The notes beneath the pieces are model-generated. The model did no database searches. It was not told where the DNA came from and saw only the letters and a list, made by a program, of their open reading frames with translations. From Solirubrobacteraceae bacterium (GTDB lineage Bacteria; Actinomycetota; Thermoleophilia; Solirubrobacterales; Solirubrobacteraceae): a DNA stretch of 64,000 bases. Below, one piece after another: positions 27,050-36,223 of the stretch. The first letter of the stretch is position 1, and each line of letters begins with the position of its first letter. Made by a program: the position numbers and the translations under genes. The stretch covers positions 1 through 64,000 of the forward strand of contig JANWIP010000013.1 in NCBI GenBank assembly GCA_025449845.1, read 5' to 3'.

Positions 27050-28048
27050 ATGACACCAAATCCCTATCTGCAGGGCAAGATCATCCTGGTCACCGGCGGT
27101 ACGGGCTCGTTCGGGACGGCCTTCCTGAGGACGCTGTTGAGCACGCACGACCCCGCGGCCGTGCGCATCTACAGCCGCGACGAGCTCAAGCAGTACAACC
27201 TGCAGCGCGCGGTCGAGGGAGACGAGCGCGTGCGCTTCCTGATCGGCGACGTGCGCGACGCCAAGCGCCTGGAGCTGGCCATGCGCGGTGTTGACGTGGT
27301 GATCCACGCCGCCGCGCTCAAGCAGGTTCCCGCTTGCGAGTACAACCCCTTCGAGGCCGTCAAGACCAATATCCACGGCGCCGAGAACATCGTCGCGGCG
27401 GCGATCGCCAACGACGTGCCGCGCACGCTGGCGCTGTCCACCGACAAGGCGGTCAACCCCGTCAACCTCTACGGCGCCACCAAGCTGGCCGCGGAGAAGA
27501 TCATCACCCAGGGCAACGCCTACGCGGGCGGCTCGCCGTCGCGCTTCGCCACGATGCGTTACGGCAATGTCGTGGGCAGCCGCGGCAGCGTGATCCCGCT
27601 GTTCAAGGCGCAGGCGCGCGAGGGCGAGCTGACGATCACCGACGAAGCCATGACGCGCTTCTGGATCACGCTTGAGCAGGCCGTCGAGTTCGTGGTGAGC
27701 TGTCTCGCGTTGATGCACGGCGGCGAGGTGTTCGTCCCGCGCATCCCCAGCATGAAAGTGCTGGAGATCGCGGAGGCCATCGCACCGCACGCCGCGCGGC
27801 GGATCATCGGCATCCGCCCCGGGGAGAAGGTGCACGAGGTGCTGCTGACCGAGGATGAGTCCCGCCGTGCGCGGGCGCTGGAGGACCGTTACGTGATCTA
27901 CCCGCAGCTCCCCTCTTGGGCGCTTGCCTCCGAGGAGCTGGGCGAAGAGCTGCCGCCGGGCTTTCGCTACTCCAGCGACAGCAATGACACCTGGCTCCAA
28001 GCGCAGGACATCCGCGAGATGGCAGAGCTCATTCCCGCAGTGGCGTGA
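27050..28048 (+). CDS. pseB: UDP-GlcNAc 4,6-dehydratase (inverting, PseB-type)
   Basis: A 332-residue extended SDR. ILVTGGTGSFGTAFLRTLL and VRIYSRDELKQYNLQ are typical of PseB/FlaA1. IHAAALKQVPACEYNPFEAVKTNI and STDKAVNPVNLYGATKLAAEKI carry the catalytic Asp, Lys and Tyr. It performs 4,6-dehydration with C5 epimerisation of UDP-GlcNAc, the first step to pseudaminic acid. ATG 27050 gives the standard N-terminus. The 133-base spacer to divergent pseC is AT-richer and includes TATACA at 26991, a possible -10. GTGA overlap couples it to the flippase gene. Confidence 0.92.
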   Translation: MTPNPYLQGKIILVTGGTGSFGTAFLRTLLSTHDPAAVRIYSRDELKQYNLQRAVEGDERVRFLIGDVRDAKRLELAMRGVDVVIHAAALKQVPACEYNPFEAVKTNIHGAENIVAAAIANDVPRTLALSTDKAVNPVNLYGATKLAAEKIITQGNAYAGGSPSRFATMRYGNVVGSRGSVIPLFKAQAREGELTITDEAMTRFWITLEQAVEFVVSCLALMHGGEVFVPRIPSMKVLEIAEAIAPHAARRIIGIRPGEKVHEVLLTEDESRRARALEDRYVIYPQLPSWALASEELGEELPPGFRYSSDSNDTWLQAQDIREMAELIPAVA

Positions 28049-29571
28049 GGCGCCTCGGCGGGGCATGGGTCGCGGGCGGGGTTCCCGTCAACACCGTTCT
28101 GCTGGGAGCTCGCACGATCGTACGCGGGCTCGTGGCGCTCGTGATGCTGCCGCTGCTGCTGGATCGCCTCGGCGCCGTGCCGACGGGACTGTTCATCTTC
28201 GCGACGACGCTCACGGGCTATTTCACGGCCGTGGAATACGGCGTCGGCACGAGCGTCACCAAGTACGTGGCCGAGCATCGGGCCACCGGCGATCACGAGC
28301 AGCTCGGCTCGATCCTGCGCGCCTCGCTGCTGCTTCTGCTGGGACTCGGTGCGATCGTCGCCGCGGTTGTGGCGGCGCTGGCGCTGCTCGGCGGGGAAGC
28401 GCTGTTCTCGGACCCTGCGGTGAGCTCGCAGGCGGTACCCACGCTGCTGGTGGCGGCGGCGGTCGCCTTCCTGTACTGGCCTTCCCGCATCGGGCCGGCC
28501 TCGCTGCGTGGTCTGGAGCGCTACGACATCTGCGCCCTGATTGAAATCGCCTGCGCGCTGCTAACGCTGGCGCTGATCTTCCTGGCCAGCGGCGTGACGC
28601 ACTCGGTGGCGATCCTCACAGCGCTGTTCGGCTCGGTGTTTCTGCTCGAAGGCGTGAGCGCCGGCGTGCTGGCCTGGCCCCATCTGTACCTGCGGCGAGG
28701 GGTTGGTCACTGGCGTGGATCCCACCTGCGCCCGGCGATGGGCTTCAGCGCTGGCCTGTTCCTGATCGGCCTGTCAGACACCTTCATCTACGAGAGCGAT
28801 CGCATTGTCGTCACAGCGTTCGTGGGCGCGGCGGCGCTCGTCGTCTATGAGGTTGCGCTGCGCCCGCAGACCGGCGTGCGCCTGATCGCCGGGCTGGTGG
28901 GCTCGGCGCTGGTGTCCCCAGCCTCGCGGCTGGTTGCCCAGGATCGCAAGCGCAGGCTGCGTGAACTGGTGCTGGTGGGGTCCTTGTACGCGGTCGTCCT
29001 GACGATCCCGTTCGTGGTGCTCATCTTCGTGCTGGCCCAGCCGATCGTCGAAGCCTGGGTCGGGGAGTCCTACGGCCGCTATGCGGGCTACGTGAGGATC
29101 TTCATCTCCTACTGGCTCCTCGGCGTGAACGCGGGCGTGTTGACGAGCGCGATCGTGGGGGTCGGGCGCATTCGCGTGTTCGTATGGCTGACCGTCGGCG
29201 GGGCCATCTTCACCTTGGGCCTGTCGATCGCGCTGACGGCGGCCTGGGGCACGGTGGGCGTGATCTGGGGCACCGTCATCCCCAACGTGCTGGGCTTTCC
29301 GATCTGGATGCACTTTGCGCTGCGCCACGTCGGGATACCGGCGTCCCGCTACACCCGCGAGGTGGTGGCTCCGGGCTATCTGCCGATCGCGGCATGGACC
29401 ATTCCCGTCGTCGTGCTCGCGCTGGCGCTGCACCCCACCGGTCTGCTCGGCCTGGGGGCGTTCTGCACCGCTGCTCTCGCCGCGCTGTGGCTGGCGCTGC
29501 TGCCCATGCTGCGCACGCGCTGGCGGCGGATGCTTCTCGACGATCGTGTCCCCGCGACGGTGGTCGCTTGA
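28045..29571 (+). CDS. wzx: Wzx-like polysaccharide flippase (MOP superfamily)
   Basis: A 508-residue protein with about 12-14 membrane helices and no soluble domain. The N-terminal LLGARTIVRGLVALVMLPLLLDRLG and GLFIFATTLTGYFTAVEYGVGTSVTKYVAEH resemble RfbX/Wzx proteins of the oligosaccharidyl-lipid flippase group. It should move undecaprenyl-diphosphate-linked glycan repeat units across the membrane. It starts at GTG 28045, overlapping the pseB stop, and its own stop overlaps the next gene's TTG start (TTGA). Confidence 0.85.
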   Translation: MRRLGGAWVAGGVPVNTVLLGARTIVRGLVALVMLPLLLDRLGAVPTGLFIFATTLTGYFTAVEYGVGTSVTKYVAEHRATGDHEQLGSILRASLLLLLGLGAIVAAVVAALALLGGEALFSDPAVSSQAVPTLLVAAAVAFLYWPSRIGPASLRGLERYDICALIEIACALLTLALIFLASGVTHSVAILTALFGSVFLLEGVSAGVLAWPHLYLRRGVGHWRGSHLRPAMGFSAGLFLIGLSDTFIYESDRIVVTAFVGAAALVVYEVALRPQTGVRLIAGLVGSALVSPASRLVAQDRKRRLRELVLVGSLYAVVLTIPFVVLIFVLAQPIVEAWVGESYGRYAGYVRIFISYWLLGVNAGVLTSAIVGVGRIRVFVWLTVGGAIFTLGLSIALTAAWGTVGVIWGTVIPNVLGFPIWMHFALRHVGIPASRYTREVVAPGYLPIAAWTIPVVVLALALHPTGLLGLGAFCTAALAALWLALLPMLRTRWRRMLLDDRVPATVVA

Positions 29572-31376
29572 GCGGCCGCGGACGCCTGGTCGTGGTGGCG
29601 CGGGCGGACCCGGCGGGACGCTACGCCTGGCTGCCGTCGCCGCGGGCGGGCGACATAACGGTGGTACTCGACTCGCTCGCCGTCTCTGACCTGGCCGAGC
29701 GCAAGCCGATCCACTTCGATGAACTGGAGAGCTGGGAGGAGCGCAACGCGGCCGAACACGACATCCCGGAGTTGCTGGCGGCCGTGGGGGCGCATCCGGC
29801 GGTGGCGGCCGTGCAGCGCGGCGGTTTCCCGCTGTATGAGTTCGCCGAATACCGCCTGCGCCCGGAGTTGGCGAGGCTGCTGCGCGGCTTCACGCTGGCG
29901 CGTGCCGGGGCTGGGGTGGGAGTTGGCGCTGGTGTTGGCGCCCGTGCTGGCGTTGGTGGCGGAGCGGGAGCGGGTGCGGGCGAGCTGGTGTGCGATCCGG
30001 CGCTACCGCAGGCGCTACAGATCGGCGTGCGCGCCGGCCTAGGGCTCGACTGGCGGGAGGTGCCCTATGCGCTGGCGCCCGCGCTTCCCGGCTCGCCCGC
30101 GCGCCGGGCGGTCGCTCGTCAGCTGATGCGCGTGACGGCGACGGCTTCGCGCCCGCGCCGGGGGCGCGTGCGCGTGGCGGCGGTGGCCGCGGGCAAGCTC
30201 GCGCTTGCGCTCGCCTCGCTCTCCGATGCGGAGATGGAGGCGTCGGGCCTTGGCCTGATGCCGTTCCCGGGTCTCGATCACGGCAACGGCCTGCTGCTGT
30301 CCCTGCGCCGCCGTCGGCCGCTGCTGGGCTCCTATGGGCCGGCACGCCCGGCCCCAAGGGCTACAGATATCGCGCTGCCTGTGCGGCTGGGCGTCGAGCC
30401 CGAAGCGGCTCTTGACGAGGCACTCACACGGCTCGTGGGCCTCGTCATGAACGGCGCTGCTCCCGAGCTGGAGCAGGCCGTCGCGGCGCTTGGGGGTCTC
30501 AGCCGCGCGCGCTCGCTGCGCTCGATCGTGCTGCCCAGCGCTGCTTACGGCGCCTCGCGGTTGGTGATCGAGTGGGCGCACGAACGCGGCCTGCGGGTGG
30601 GCTCGATGCAGCACGGCATCTATGTGTTCCGCGACTACGACGGCGGCGATCGGCGCGCCGATGTGCTGTTCGGTTGGGGCGAGGGCACGATCGAGCAGAC
30701 CCGCGCCTGGGTGCAGCCACGGCCGCGGGTGTTGCCCGTGGGCGTTCCCGGTACCCCGTCGGCAGCGCCCCAGGGGGCAGCGCCTTCTGTCGTGGGCGCC
30801 TCGCTGCGCCGGGTGCTGGTGGCGACCAGCAGCACGTTGGAGACACCGATCGCACCGCTGGCGTTCTGCGAGACGTTCGTGCAGATACTCGCCCCCGGTC
30901 TGCGGCGCCTGGTGGCGGCGGGCGTGGAAGTGCGCTTGCGTCCACATCCCAGCGAGGAACCCGCGCGCTATCGCAGGCAGCTGGATGCCCTTGGGTTGGG
31001 CCTGGATGCCTTTGGGATAGGCCTGGAGGTCTCAGCTGACGGGCCCTTTCAGGCCGCGATGGAGCAGGCCGACCTGCTCATCTCCTCGGGCTCCTCGGTG
31101 GCCTTCGAGGCGGCGGCGCAGGGACTGCCGGTGCTGCTGTGGTGGGGCGGCACGCCGGAGTGGGTACGCAAGGAGCATCTGATGGAGCCGTGGAACGGAA
31201 GTCCGCCGGGCACCTTCGAACATGGCGCGGAGTTCGAGACGCTGGTCGTGGCGCTGCTGGGGCATTACGCGCAGGGTCTGACTGTGGCCCAGGATCTCAG
31301 TCGGCGCCTGGCGCGCTACGCCGAGCCATTTAACCGCGACGCTTTCGCGGCGGGACTGCGTGAGCTGGCGGAGTAA
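29568..31376 (+). CDS. GT-B glycosyltransferase/glycerophosphotransferase-like capsule protein
   Basis: About 602 residues from TTG 29568, chosen because it overlaps the flippase stop and starts a long coherent frame (GRLVVVARADPAGRYAWLP). The C-terminal half has GSMQHGIYVFRDYDGG, VRLRPHPSEEPARYR and LLISSGSSVAFEAAAQGLPVLLWW, a set typical of GT-B enzymes related to CDP-glycerol glycerophosphotransferases and capsule proteins. The donor is unknown. A Gly/Ala/Val tract (29903-29982) interrupts the N-terminal half, and a 21-bp duplication lies at 30981-31022. Its 3' end overlaps the opposite ATP-grasp gene by 47 bases. Confidence 0.7.
   Translation: MSGRGRLVVVARADPAGRYAWLPSPRAGDITVVLDSLAVSDLAERKPIHFDELESWEERNAAEHDIPELLAAVGAHPAVAAVQRGGFPLYEFAEYRLRPELARLLRGFTLARAGAGVGVGAGVGARAGVGGGAGAGAGELVCDPALPQALQIGVRAGLGLDWREVPYALAPALPGSPARRAVARQLMRVTATASRPRRGRVRVAAVAAGKLALALASLSDAEMEASGLGLMPFPGLDHGNGLLLSLRRRRPLLGSYGPARPAPRATDIALPVRLGVEPEAALDEALTRLVGLVMNGAAPELEQAVAALGGLSRARSLRSIVLPSAAYGASRLVIEWAHERGLRVGSMQHGIYVFRDYDGGDRRADVLFGWGEGTIEQTRAWVQPRPRVLPVGVPGTPSAAPQGAAPSVVGASLRRVLVATSSTLETPIAPLAFCETFVQILAPGLRRLVAAGVEVRLRPHPSEEPARYRRQLDALGLGLDAFGIGLEVSADGPFQAAMEQADLLISSGSSVAFEAAAQGLPVLLWWGGTPEWVRKEHLMEPWNGSPPGTFEHGAEFETLVVALLGHYAQGLTVAQDLSRRLARYAEPFNRDAFAAGLRELAE
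29903..29982. repeat. Degenerate Gly/Ala/Val-coding hexamer tract
   Basis: An in-frame run of GGNGYN-type hexamers encoding AGAGVGVGAGVGARAGVG and more, without hydrophobic-helix or motif character. It looks like a decayed relative of the perfect GCTGGT tract at 40044-40109. Confidence 0.75.
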
Positions 31377-32679
31377 GCGGCTCGGTCTCGATTGCGATGT
31401 CCGCCACGGCGCGCTCGGCGTGCACGATCGCCTGCTGGCGCGTGGCGCCCGTAGCGATCACGACCCCGGCGCGCGAACGGTGGCTTGAGAGGGCCGGCAC
31501 CTCATCGCCGGCGGCGACTCTGACCTCACACAGCGCCACCTCGGGCCGGGCGGCGACGTCCTTTACCCCGGCCACCGCGAGGACCCGCCCGGGGGCGGGA
31601 AACAGCCAGCGCTGAGCCACGCCGGCATCGCGCGTGGGGCGCATGTCGGCGGCGGCGGGATTCTCACCGAGCGCGAGGCGGATGGCCTGCGCGACGAAGT
31701 CCACGCCGGTGGAGAGGGGGATCTCGTGCGTGCAGAGGTAGCCGCCGCTGAGTCGCACCGCCACCTCGATCACGTGCGCCTGGCCCTGGTGCAGGACGAT
31801 GTCGCCCTTGAGCACGCCGCTGCGCACGCCCAAGGCCCGGGCGGCCTGCTGCACCACCTCGCACACGGCGGCCCGCTCGGTTGGCCCCAGGGCGCTGGGC
31901 AGCTCGCCGCCATCCTCGATGACGTGGGGGGCGAAGCGCTGCATGTGCTCGTAGTGACGGTCGGCGATGCCGACGGTGTGGCAGAGGCCGTCCACCACCA
32001 GGGACTCGGTGCTGAGCTGAGGGCCGGAGAGGAAGCGCTCCACCATGACGCGCCCGCTAGGGGACTCGCGCAAGGCGGTGGCATGGGCCCAGGCGAGCTC
32101 GGCGGTGTGCTCGTCAAACAGCGCCAGCACCCCGCGCGCGCCGCGGGAGTCGACCGGCTTGACCACGAGCGGGTAGCCGTGGCGTGCCACGTGGGCTTCC
32201 AGATCGGCCACGGTGGGGGTGGCGGCAAAGTCGGGGATCGCCACACGGTGCTCGGCGAGGCGCTGCTTCATCGCCAGCTTGTCACTGGAGAGGCGCGCGG
32301 TTACAAGCGACACGCCCGGCAGCCCCAGCTCATGGGCGACGGCGGCCACGGTCAGCGGCACGTCAGAGGCGATGCAGATAACGCCATCGATCGGTCGCGT
32401 GTGCTGGTGATAGTGGCGCGCTGCCCCGACGGTGGCGGCGACATCGTAGGTGCTCGCCAGCAGCCCCTCGTGCGCTGCCGCCAGCCCGGGAGCGGCCGGG
32501 TCGCCGTCGCTGACGATCACGTGTAGGCCCATCGCGCGGGCGGTGCGAATGCCGGCGAGTGCCTCGCTGCCGCCGCTGACGATCAGCAGCGTGCGCTGCT
32601 GCGCGGGCGGCGCCCCGGAGAGATACCGCGCCGGCTGCTGCTCGCGCTGCCCTGCAGTGCCGGCGCGATCAGGCGTCAT
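31330..32679 (-). CDS. ATP-grasp domain ligase
   Basis: A 449-residue ATP-grasp enzyme. A PurK/CarB-like N-terminal domain starts TLLIVSGGSEALAGIRTARAMGLHVIVSDGDPAAPG. The ATP-grasp core has GYPLVVKPVDSRGARGVLAL, VMVERFLSGPQLSTESLV and a metal-binding IEVAVRLSGGYLCTHEIPLSTG in place of the usual E-x-N. It should join a carboxylate to an amine or thiol via an acyl-phosphate. It overlaps the TPP-enzyme gene by 11 bases, so it belongs to the minus-strand run 36223-31330. A role in decorating a nonulosonate or amino sugar is inference. Confidence 0.8.
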   Translation of the reverse strand: MTPDRAGTAGQREQQPARYLSGAPPAQQRTLLIVSGGSEALAGIRTARAMGLHVIVSDGDPAAPGLAAAHEGLLASTYDVAATVGAARHYHQHTRPIDGVICIASDVPLTVAAVAHELGLPGVSLVTARLSSDKLAMKQRLAEHRVAIPDFAATPTVADLEAHVARHGYPLVVKPVDSRGARGVLALFDEHTAELAWAHATALRESPSGRVMVERFLSGPQLSTESLVVDGLCHTVGIADRHYEHMQRFAPHVIEDGGELPSALGPTERAAVCEVVQQAARALGVRSGVLKGDIVLHQGQAHVIEVAVRLSGGYLCTHEIPLSTGVDFVAQAIRLALGENPAAADMRPTRDAGVAQRWLFPAPGRVLAVAGVKDVAARPEVALCEVRVAAGDEVPALSSHRSRAGVVIATGATRQQAIVHAERAVADIAIETEPLTPPAHAVPPRKRRG

Positions 32680-34489
32680 AAGGCCACATGCGATCCATGC
32701 TCTGCCCGGCGAGCAGCATCGGCACGATGTCCTCGGCGGGGTCGATCAGGCAGTGCACTAGCGCCGGCCCTGGCTCGGCAAGCATCCGCGCGAGCGCGCC
32801 CTCGATGTCCTCTTCGCGGGCGACGGTCCAGCTGGGAATGCCATAGGCGCGCGCGATGGCGGCAAAGTCGGGGTTCCACTTGCCCCCGCAGGTGGGGTCG
32901 GTCTCCCAGTTCTGCAGCTGAAACTGCGAGACGATGCCCAGGCGGCGGTTGTCGAGCACGATCAGCTTGACGGGCAGGTCGTGCTCGACGACGCTGGCCA
33001 GCTCCTGGATGTTGATCTGCAGCGAGCCGTCGCCGACGAAGCACAGCACCCGCGCCGCGGGGCGTGCGAGCTGGGCGCCGACAGCGGTGGGCAGGTCATA
33101 GCCCATCGCGCCGTGCCCGCCCGAGGTCAAGAGCGGACGGCGCGGAAAGTCCAGCGAGAAGTGGCGCGCCACCCAATGCTGGTGCGAGCCCACGCCGGTC
33201 ACGCACACCACCTCCTCGCCCGCCGTGAGGCGGTTGGCGGCGAGCACGATTGGCTGAGGCTTGAGCGCCCCGCCCTCCTGCCAGCTCAGGCGGAAGCGCT
33301 CGCGCCAGGCGGCGATACGGGCGTGCCACTCGCGCAGGTCCGCCGCTGTCCTGGCCCCCGCCTCTGAGCCCGCCCCCATGCCCGGTCCCGCCCCCGTGCC
33401 TACGCGCTCCAACAGTCCGAGCAGCACCTGGCGCACGTCGCCCAGCAGCGCAATGTCGCTGCGCACGCGCGAGTGCTCAAGCTCGCCGGTGTCCAGCTCG
33501 ACGCGCACGATCAACGCCCCTGGCGCGAAGCGATCGGGCAGCGAGCCGGTCTGGCGTACATCCAGGCGCGAGCCCAGCACCAGCACGAGATCGGCCTCGT
33601 GCAGCGCCATGCCCGCGTACTGGTTGCCGGTGTGCCCGTGATAGCCCAGCGCGAGCGGGTGCTCGCTGGGCAGCGCCCCCAACCCGAGCAGGCTGTGCGA
33701 GACGGGGATGCCAAGCGCGTCCACGAGCGCGCGCAGCTCGATGTGCGCGCGCGCCAGCAGCACGCCCTGTCCGGCGAGGATCACAGGCCTGCGTGCCTGG
33801 CACAGGCGCTGAGCGACCAGGTCGAGCAGCTCGGGATCGAGCGGAAGGGAGGAAAGGCTACGCCCCTGGCGGGGCTCCGCCGTGTGGGCCGCGCTGTGCG
33901 AAACCGAGCGGCCGCGCGGGGGCGGCTCAGGCAGCGTTCCGCGCTGCACGTCCATGGGTAGGTCCAGCAGCACAGGCCCGGAGCGCCCGTCGACACATGC
34001 CTGGAAGGCCAACTCGATCGCCTCCGCAACCTCCTCGGGCGCGTGCGGCTGGAGCTGGAGCTTGGTGATGGGGCGCATCAGCCCCACCGTGTCGACCTCC
34101 TGGAAGCCGCCCTGGCGGATGGGGCGCTCGCCGCGCATGTCCTTGGTGCCCACCTGGCCGGTGATGACGAGCAGCGGCGTGGAGTCGAAGTAGGCGTCGG
34201 CGACGGGCGTGACGAGGTTGGTGACGCCCGGCCCGGAGGTGGCCATCGCGACCTCGGGGCGCCCGCGCAGGCGAGCAGCAGCGAGCGCGGCATAACCCGC
34301 GCCCTGCTCGTGGCGGGCCGTGAAGATCTCGATGCCGCGCTCAAGCGCCGCCACGAACACCGGCGCAATGGTGCCCCCGGGAAAGACGTGGATGCGCTCG
34401 ATGCCGTGGCGCACGAAGGCATCGGCGACGGCGTCGGCGCCGATGCGGGTGGCGCTTGAGGTGTCGCTAGCCAAGGTAGAGCCCTCCAT
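32669..34489 (-). CDS. Thiamine-diphosphate enzyme (acetolactate synthase-like)
   Basis: A 606-residue enzyme with three TPP-enzyme domains. The activating Glu lies in FTARHEQGAGYAALAAARL, GPVLLDLPMDVQ ends the PYR domain, and FVGDGSLQINIQELASVV is the GDG-N cofactor motif of the PP domain. It resembles IlvB, but no small subunit or other branched-chain amino-acid genes are near. In a glycan locus with CDP-sugar genes, a YerE-like enzyme adding an acetyl branch to a keto sugar, or an enzyme making a keto-acid substituent, are both plausible. A Gly/Ala/Pro/Met-rich insert at 33352-33402 sits between domains. Confidence 0.82.
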   Translation of the reverse strand: MEGSTLASDTSSATRIGADAVADAFVRHGIERIHVFPGGTIAPVFVAALERGIEIFTARHEQGAGYAALAAARLRGRPEVAMATSGPGVTNLVTPVADAYFDSTPLLVITGQVGTKDMRGERPIRQGGFQEVDTVGLMRPITKLQLQPHAPEEVAEAIELAFQACVDGRSGPVLLDLPMDVQRGTLPEPPPRGRSVSHSAAHTAEPRQGRSLSSLPLDPELLDLVAQRLCQARRPVILAGQGVLLARAHIELRALVDALGIPVSHSLLGLGALPSEHPLALGYHGHTGNQYAGMALHEADLVLVLGSRLDVRQTGSLPDRFAPGALIVRVELDTGELEHSRVRSDIALLGDVRQVLLGLLERVGTGAGPGMGAGSEAGARTAADLREWHARIAAWRERFRLSWQEGGALKPQPIVLAANRLTAGEEVVCVTGVGSHQHWVARHFSLDFPRRPLLTSGGHGAMGYDLPTAVGAQLARPAARVLCFVGDGSLQINIQELASVVEHDLPVKLIVLDNRRLGIVSQFQLQNWETDPTCGGKWNPDFAAIARAYGIPSWTVAREEDIEGALARMLAEPGPALVHCLIDPAEDIVPMLLAGQSMDRMWPYDA

Positions 34490-35282
34490 TGACGTTCAGC
34501 GTGTGCCCGGTTATGTAGGGGGCCGAGGCGGCGAGGAAGACTGCGGCGGCGGCCACCTCGTGTGCGCTGCCGACACGCCCGAGGGGGATCTGGGCGAGCT
34601 TGCGGTGGCCCTCCGCGGAGGCGATCTCCTCGCGTGTCATGTCGGTCTCGACCAGCCCCGGTGAGATGCAGTTGACGGCGACCTCGGGCGCCAGCAGGCG
34701 CGCGAGCGAGCGCGTGAGCGCGATCGTGCCGGCCTTGGCGGCGGAGTAATGCGGCGCGAGCGGGCCACCGAGCTGTCCGCCGGAGGAGGAGATGTTGAGG
34801 ATGCGCCCGTGACCCGAGCGGCGCAGCTGTGCATGGGCCTCCTGCGAGCAGAGGAAGGCACCCTTGAGGTTGACGGCCAGCACGCGGTCCCAGTCCGCAT
34901 CGGTGATGTCCGCGAAAGGCTTCTGCTGGAGCAGGCCGGCGTTGTTGACGAGGATGTCCAGGCCGCCGAAGGTGTCCAGCGCGGCAGCGAGCAGTGCGCG
35001 CACCTGCTCGCGCTCCGTCACATCTCCCTGCACGGCAATCGAGCGGGCGCCTCTGTCTCCGTCTCGGCCTCTATCTCGGTCCCCGCCTCTATCTCCGTCC
35101 CCATCGCCGCCTTCGCCCAGGCGCTCGATTTCCGCGACCACCTCGGCGGCGTCGCGCGCACGCTCGCGGTAGTTGACGACCACGTTGGCTCCTTCGCCGG
35201 CGAGGGCCAAGGCGATCGCGCGGCCGACCCCACGGCTGCCGCCGGTGACGAGCGCCGTGCGCCCCTGCAGCCGTCCGTTCAT
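34467..35282 (-). CDS. Short-chain dehydrogenase/reductase (FabG-like)
   Basis: A 271-residue classical SDR. ALVTGGSRGVGRAIALALA binds NAD(P), LDILVNNAG follows, and the catalytic Ser-Tyr-Lys appear as ILNISSSGG and HYSAAKAGTIAL. PLGRVGSAHEVAAAAVFLAS and GHTLNVNGGLYLG complete the FabG-like pattern. The ATG at 35282 overlaps the pseG stop (ATGA) and the 3' end overlaps the TPP-enzyme start by 23 bases. Between beta strands 2 and 3 an Asp/Arg/Gly run (35051-35113) is inserted that normal members lack. The substrate is unknown; a sugar-linked keto group is likely. Confidence 0.87.
   Translation of the reverse strand: MNGRLQGRTALVTGGSRGVGRAIALALAGEGANVVVNYRERARDAAEVVAEIERLGEGGDGDGDRGGDRDRGRDGDRGARSIAVQGDVTEREQVRALLAAALDTFGGLDILVNNAGLLQQKPFADITDADWDRVLAVNLKGAFLCSQEAHAQLRRSGHGRILNISSSGGQLGGPLAPHYSAAKAGTIALTRSLARLLAPEVAVNCISPGLVETDMTREEIASAEGHRKLAQIPLGRVGSAHEVAAAAVFLAASAPYITGHTLNVNGGLYLG
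35051..35113. repeat. Asp/Arg/Gly-coding tandem repeat inside the SDR gene
   Basis: Imperfect repeats of hexamers related to GTCTCC/GTCCCC (plus strand) encode GDGDGDRGGDRDRGRDGDRG on the minus strand. In frame, in a surface loop after the second Rossmann beta strand. Confidence 0.75.
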
Positions 35283-36223
35283 GCCAGCTCCTCCAAGGCG
35301 GCGGCCACGCGCGCGGTGCCCAAGCCGTCCACGAGCTCGCGCCCGCGTGCGGACATCGAGGCCAGCAGCGTGGGGTCCTCGCGCAGCGCGAGCACTCGCT
35401 CGGCCACGCACGCCGCATCGCCGTGACCGGCGACCCCGATCGCCTGCGCAGTGCCATGGCCGGCGAACGCGCGGGCATCCTGCAGGGCGTGCTCGCCGAC
35501 GGCCACCGCCAGCGCGGGGGTCCCCAGGTGGGCGGCCTCCAGCAGGGTATGGCCGAAGCGGCTGACCAGCAGTCCGGCGCTCGCCAACGCCCCAGGCCAG
35601 TCGCGCGGGTCGGCAAGCACCTCGCCGGAGGGCCGCGGGCCATGGTAGGCAGGTCCCAAGACGCTCGTGACCGCAAGGCCGGCGGTGTTTAGCGCAGCAG
35701 CAAGCGCGGGCGTGAGGCCCTCGGGGTCGCTACCGCCCATGGCGAGCAGCACGCTCACGTTCCTCGATCCCATGCGTGCTGCCGCGCGGATGTCGCGGCG
35801 CAGCAGCACGTGCTCGAAGCCGGCCAGGCGGCGCCCGCCGCTGGGCGGCCAGCTCGTGCCGGTAGGAGGGTCAACGACGAGCTCGGCGCTCAGCCTGCCC
35901 GCACCGGGGTCATCGAGCAGGCAGACCCGCTGCCCGCGCGCATGCAGCCGCTGCACCTCGGCGGCGCTGGTAGGTGCACGGCGGTCGATCAGAGCCACGG
36001 GCGCCGAGGTGTGAGCAGCGCTCACAGGAGCGCCCAAGCTTGTCAATACGCGCACGATGCCGGCATCCTCCACGTCAAAAACGGCGCGGCCACCCAACTC
36101 CTCCCAAATCGCCAGGCAGCGGCCGACGTGCCCGAAGCCGACGCGCTCACCGCCGTCCACCATCAGGACGGCCAGCGGGTTTGTGAGGGACGCGGTGGGC
36201 GCTAGCGTATGCGGGGAGCTCAT
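35279..36223 (-). CDS. pseG: PseG-type UDP-sugar hydrolase
   Basis: About 314 residues with the PseG/MurG-like fold. MVDGGERVGFGHVGRCLAI is the N-terminal nucleotide-sugar motif (R-x-D...G-x-GHxxRC in the family). LLDDPGAG, LLAMGGSDPEGLTPAL and LVSRFGHTLLEAAHLGTPALAVAV follow. PseG removes UDP from UDP-2,4-diacetamido-2,4,6-trideoxy-altrose. The start is placed at 36223; 36229 is possible. The ATG overlaps the ATG of the divergent pseF-like gene, so the promoters must lie within the opposite genes. No PseH domain is fused. Confidence 0.85.
   Translation of the reverse strand: MSSPHTLAPTASLTNPLAVLMVDGGERVGFGHVGRCLAIWEELGGRAVFDVEDAGIVRVLTSLGAPVSAAHTSAPVALIDRRAPTSAAEVQRLHARGQRVCLLDDPGAGRLSAELVVDPPTGTSWPPSGGRRLAGFEHVLLRRDIRAAARMGSRNVSVLLAMGGSDPEGLTPALAAALNTAGLAVTSVLGPAYHGPRPSGEVLADPRDWPGALASAGLLVSRFGHTLLEAAHLGTPALAVAVGEHALQDARAFAGHGTAQAIGVAGHGDAACVAERVLALREDPTLLASMSARGRELVDGLGTARVAAALEELA

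Noticed and set aside
26990..28066. A 358-codon minus-strand frame over pseB.
   Set aside because: His/Val/Gln/Arg-rich shadow of PseB, which has all catalytic motifs on the plus strand.
32669..34489. Acetolactate synthase of branched-chain amino-acid synthesis (ilvB).
   Set aside because: No ilvN, ilvC or leu genes are nearby, and it overlaps genes of the nonulosonate run, so the biosynthetic amino-acid role is unlikely.
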